NCBI GenBank assembly: GCA_002418185.1
Contig: DIDN01000009.1
Location: forward strand, 1 to 23,485
Source of the DNA: Deltaproteobacteria bacterium UBA5799
GTDB lineage: Bacteria > Desulfobacterota > GWC2-55-46
DNA length: 23,485 nt
Reading direction: 5' to 3'
Shown here one piece after another: positions 22,437-23,485 of the stretch. The position numbers and the translations under genes were made by a program. Every line of letters starts with the position of its first letter. The stretch's first letter is position 1. The notes below the pieces were generated by a model. That model was not told the origin of the DNA, did no database searches, and saw only the letters and a program-made list of their open reading frames with translations.

Positions 22437-23363
22437 TCAAGCCGGGCTCTTCCGAAACGCGCGCCCGTTCAAGACCCCGCTCAGGTAGCCCCTTATGTAG
22501 GCCTTCAGGAGGTCGAACCGCCCGTAGGCCGCAAGCAGGCCGCAGTACCAGAGGAGGAAAAGGTTGTTGTAGATGAGTATGAAGGCGAGGTAGTCGCTTC
22601 TCTTTGCGAACTGCCTCATGTATAGAGCCCTGTTCCTTGCCGCGTAGTAGACCCTGTAAGGGCTGTCGAACCCTATCCTCGCCCTGAGCCCCTTTTTCTC
22701 GCCCGGCAGGGGGACGTCGTGGTATGCGACCGCGCTCGGGCAGAAGACCACCTTGAAGCCCGCAAGCCTCGCCCTCTCCGCCCATTCAGCCTCGCCGTAT
22801 GTCATCACATACCCGGGGTCCATTCCGCCGATCGCGTCGATAACCTCCCGCTTCACGAGCCAGGCGTTGGGGATGTGGTGCACCTCCTCCTCACTGTCAT
22901 ACCTGCCCGTGTCTATTTCGTTAAGCCCGCGGTACCGCGTCCGGCTGGTCCGGCGGTCTATCTCGACCCCCGCGTACCATATCCTTCCGGGGTCGGAGCG
23001 GAAGTACATCTTGGGCCCTACGAACCCCGCCCTCGGGTCGCGCTCGGCTGCGCTTACGAGCTGCCGGAGGAAGTCCCTCCGGAGCAGGTTGTCGCTGTCG
23101 ACGAAGCAGAGGTGCTCGCCTTTGGCGTGCCTTATGCCCTCGTTCCTGCCTGCGACGGCCCCGGCGTTATGCCCGAGCCTCGCGACCTTGACTGACGGGA
23201 AGGCCTTCTCGACCGCCTCGGCCGTGCCGTCGCCGGAGGCGTTGTCAACGACGATGACCTCGAACGAGGGGTAGTCCGAGTCCATGATGGACCCGATACA
23301 GGCAAGCACCTGCTTTTTCCTGTTATAGGTCGGTATTATCACCGATACCAGCTTGCGTTCCAT
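22437..23363 (-). CDS. GT2 glycosyltransferase
   Basis: This 308-residue family 2 glycosyltransferase is the first gene of the visible minus-strand polysaccharide operon. The canonical N-terminus VSVIIPTYNRKKQVLACI is followed by VIVVDNASGDGT (nucleotide binding, Asp40), HNAGAVAGRNEGIRHAKGEHLCFVDSDN with the metal-binding Asp89-Ser-Asp91, and an acceptor region with NAWLVKREVIDAIGGMD and YGEAEWAERARLAGF, where the usual DED is replaced by GEAEW. The C-terminus has aromatic-rich hydrophobic stretches (YLAFILIYNNLFLLWYCGLLAAYG), consistent with membrane association. GAGGG lies just upstream of the ATG. The gene may be preceded by more operon members outside the window; no promoter was recognised in the 122 bases to the right edge. 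Confidence 0.9.
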   Translation of the reverse strand: MERKLVSVIIPTYNRKKQVLACIGSIMDSDYPSFEVIVVDNASGDGTAEAVEKAFPSVKVARLGHNAGAVAGRNEGIRHAKGEHLCFVDSDNLLRRDFLRQLVSAAERDPRAGFVGPKMYFRSDPGRIWYAGVEIDRRTSRTRYRGLNEIDTGRYDSEEEVHHIPNAWLVKREVIDAIGGMDPGYVMTYGEAEWAERARLAGFKVVFCPSAVAYHDVPLPGEKKGLRARIGFDSPYRVYYAARNRALYMRQFAKRSDYLAFILIYNNLFLLWYCGLLAAYGRFDLLKAYIRGYLSGVLNGRAFRKSPA

Positions 23364-23440
23364 GTCCCTCGTCCATCAGGGCAGGGCGTAATCGGCCCGT
23401 ATCGCCCATGTGCTAAGGCGGCGCGTTTGCTTTTTTACTC

Positions 23441-23485
23441 CTCCCCTTGATGGGGGGGCTGGGGGGGTGAAGAAATCTCACCCTC
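23441..23485. repeat. G-run-rich palindromic repeat at the right edge
   Basis: CTCCCC-TTGAT-GGGGGG forms a hairpin. It is followed by two seven-G runs (23452-23458 and 23461-23467) separated by CT, then an inverted pair GGGTGA (23465-23470) and TCACCC (23478-23483). The pattern recalls a 'CTCCC-TTGATGGGGG-...-GGGTGA' type of dispersed intergenic repeat seen in many bacterial genomes (recall, not checked). It is probably cut by the window edge. Confidence 0.5.

Noticed and set aside
22414..22785. N-terminal extension of the rhamnosyltransferase-like gene
   Set aside because: The extra 124 residues are out-of-frame shadow of the upstream GT2 gene; a good ribosome site precedes the ATG at 22413.

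Overview
This is a GC-rich bacterial chromosomal window. Arginine is very often AGG and isoleucine very often ATA despite the high GC, and codon style is uniform across the window. Together with the gene families (an AddA/AddB-like pair, paired bacteriohemerythrins, sigma-54 signalling, an RpoS-like sigma factor and GT-C membrane proteins), this fits an uncultivated Desulfobacterota/'deltaproteobacterial' or Nitrospirota-type organism. That placement is inference. No rRNA, tRNA, CRISPR array, transposase or phage gene was seen, and no gene-free stretch exceeds about 280 bases.

Layout. (1) 2-5885, plus strand: two overlapping double-strand-break repair genes. The first is an AddB-like nuclease cut off by the window's left edge; the second is a full AddA-like helicase-nuclease. 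A REP-like palindrome follows. (2) 5931-6408, minus strand: a bacteriohemerythrin with its own terminator. (3) 6593-11006, plus strand: a signalling operon of a membrane PAS histidine kinase, an Rcp1-type single-domain response regulator and an NtrC-family sigma-54 activator, linked by overlapping stops and starts. (4) 11007-13465, plus strand: an AT-richer control region with several inverted repeats and a full-consensus -24/-12 sigma-54 promoter, then a receiver-PilZ protein (TTG start), an RpoS-like sigma factor and a degenerate stand-alone receiver. (5) 13462-13695, minus strand: a 29-residue membrane micropeptide with a strong sigma-70 promoter. (6) 13823-14230, plus strand: a second bacteriohemerythrin. 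(7) 14347-23363, minus strand: a six-gene cell-surface polysaccharide operon with two GT2 glycosyltransferases, a methyltransferase, a very large GT-C-like membrane protein, a small membrane protein and a second GT-C-like protein. The right edge carries a G-run-rich palindromic repeat.

How it works together (inference). The kinase would phosphorylate the Rcp1-like regulator and/or the sigma-54 activator. The activator would bind the inverted repeats at 11009-11105 and fire the sigma-54 promoter at 11143. That would make the receiver-PilZ protein (a possible cyclic-di-GMP effector) and an RpoS-like sigma factor, a two-step sigma-54 to RpoS relay resembling in logic the Rrp2-RpoN-RpoS pathway of Borrelia. 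Oxygen-binding hemerythrins flank the block, and a surface-polysaccharide operon lies beside it. This relay is the most interesting system in the window.
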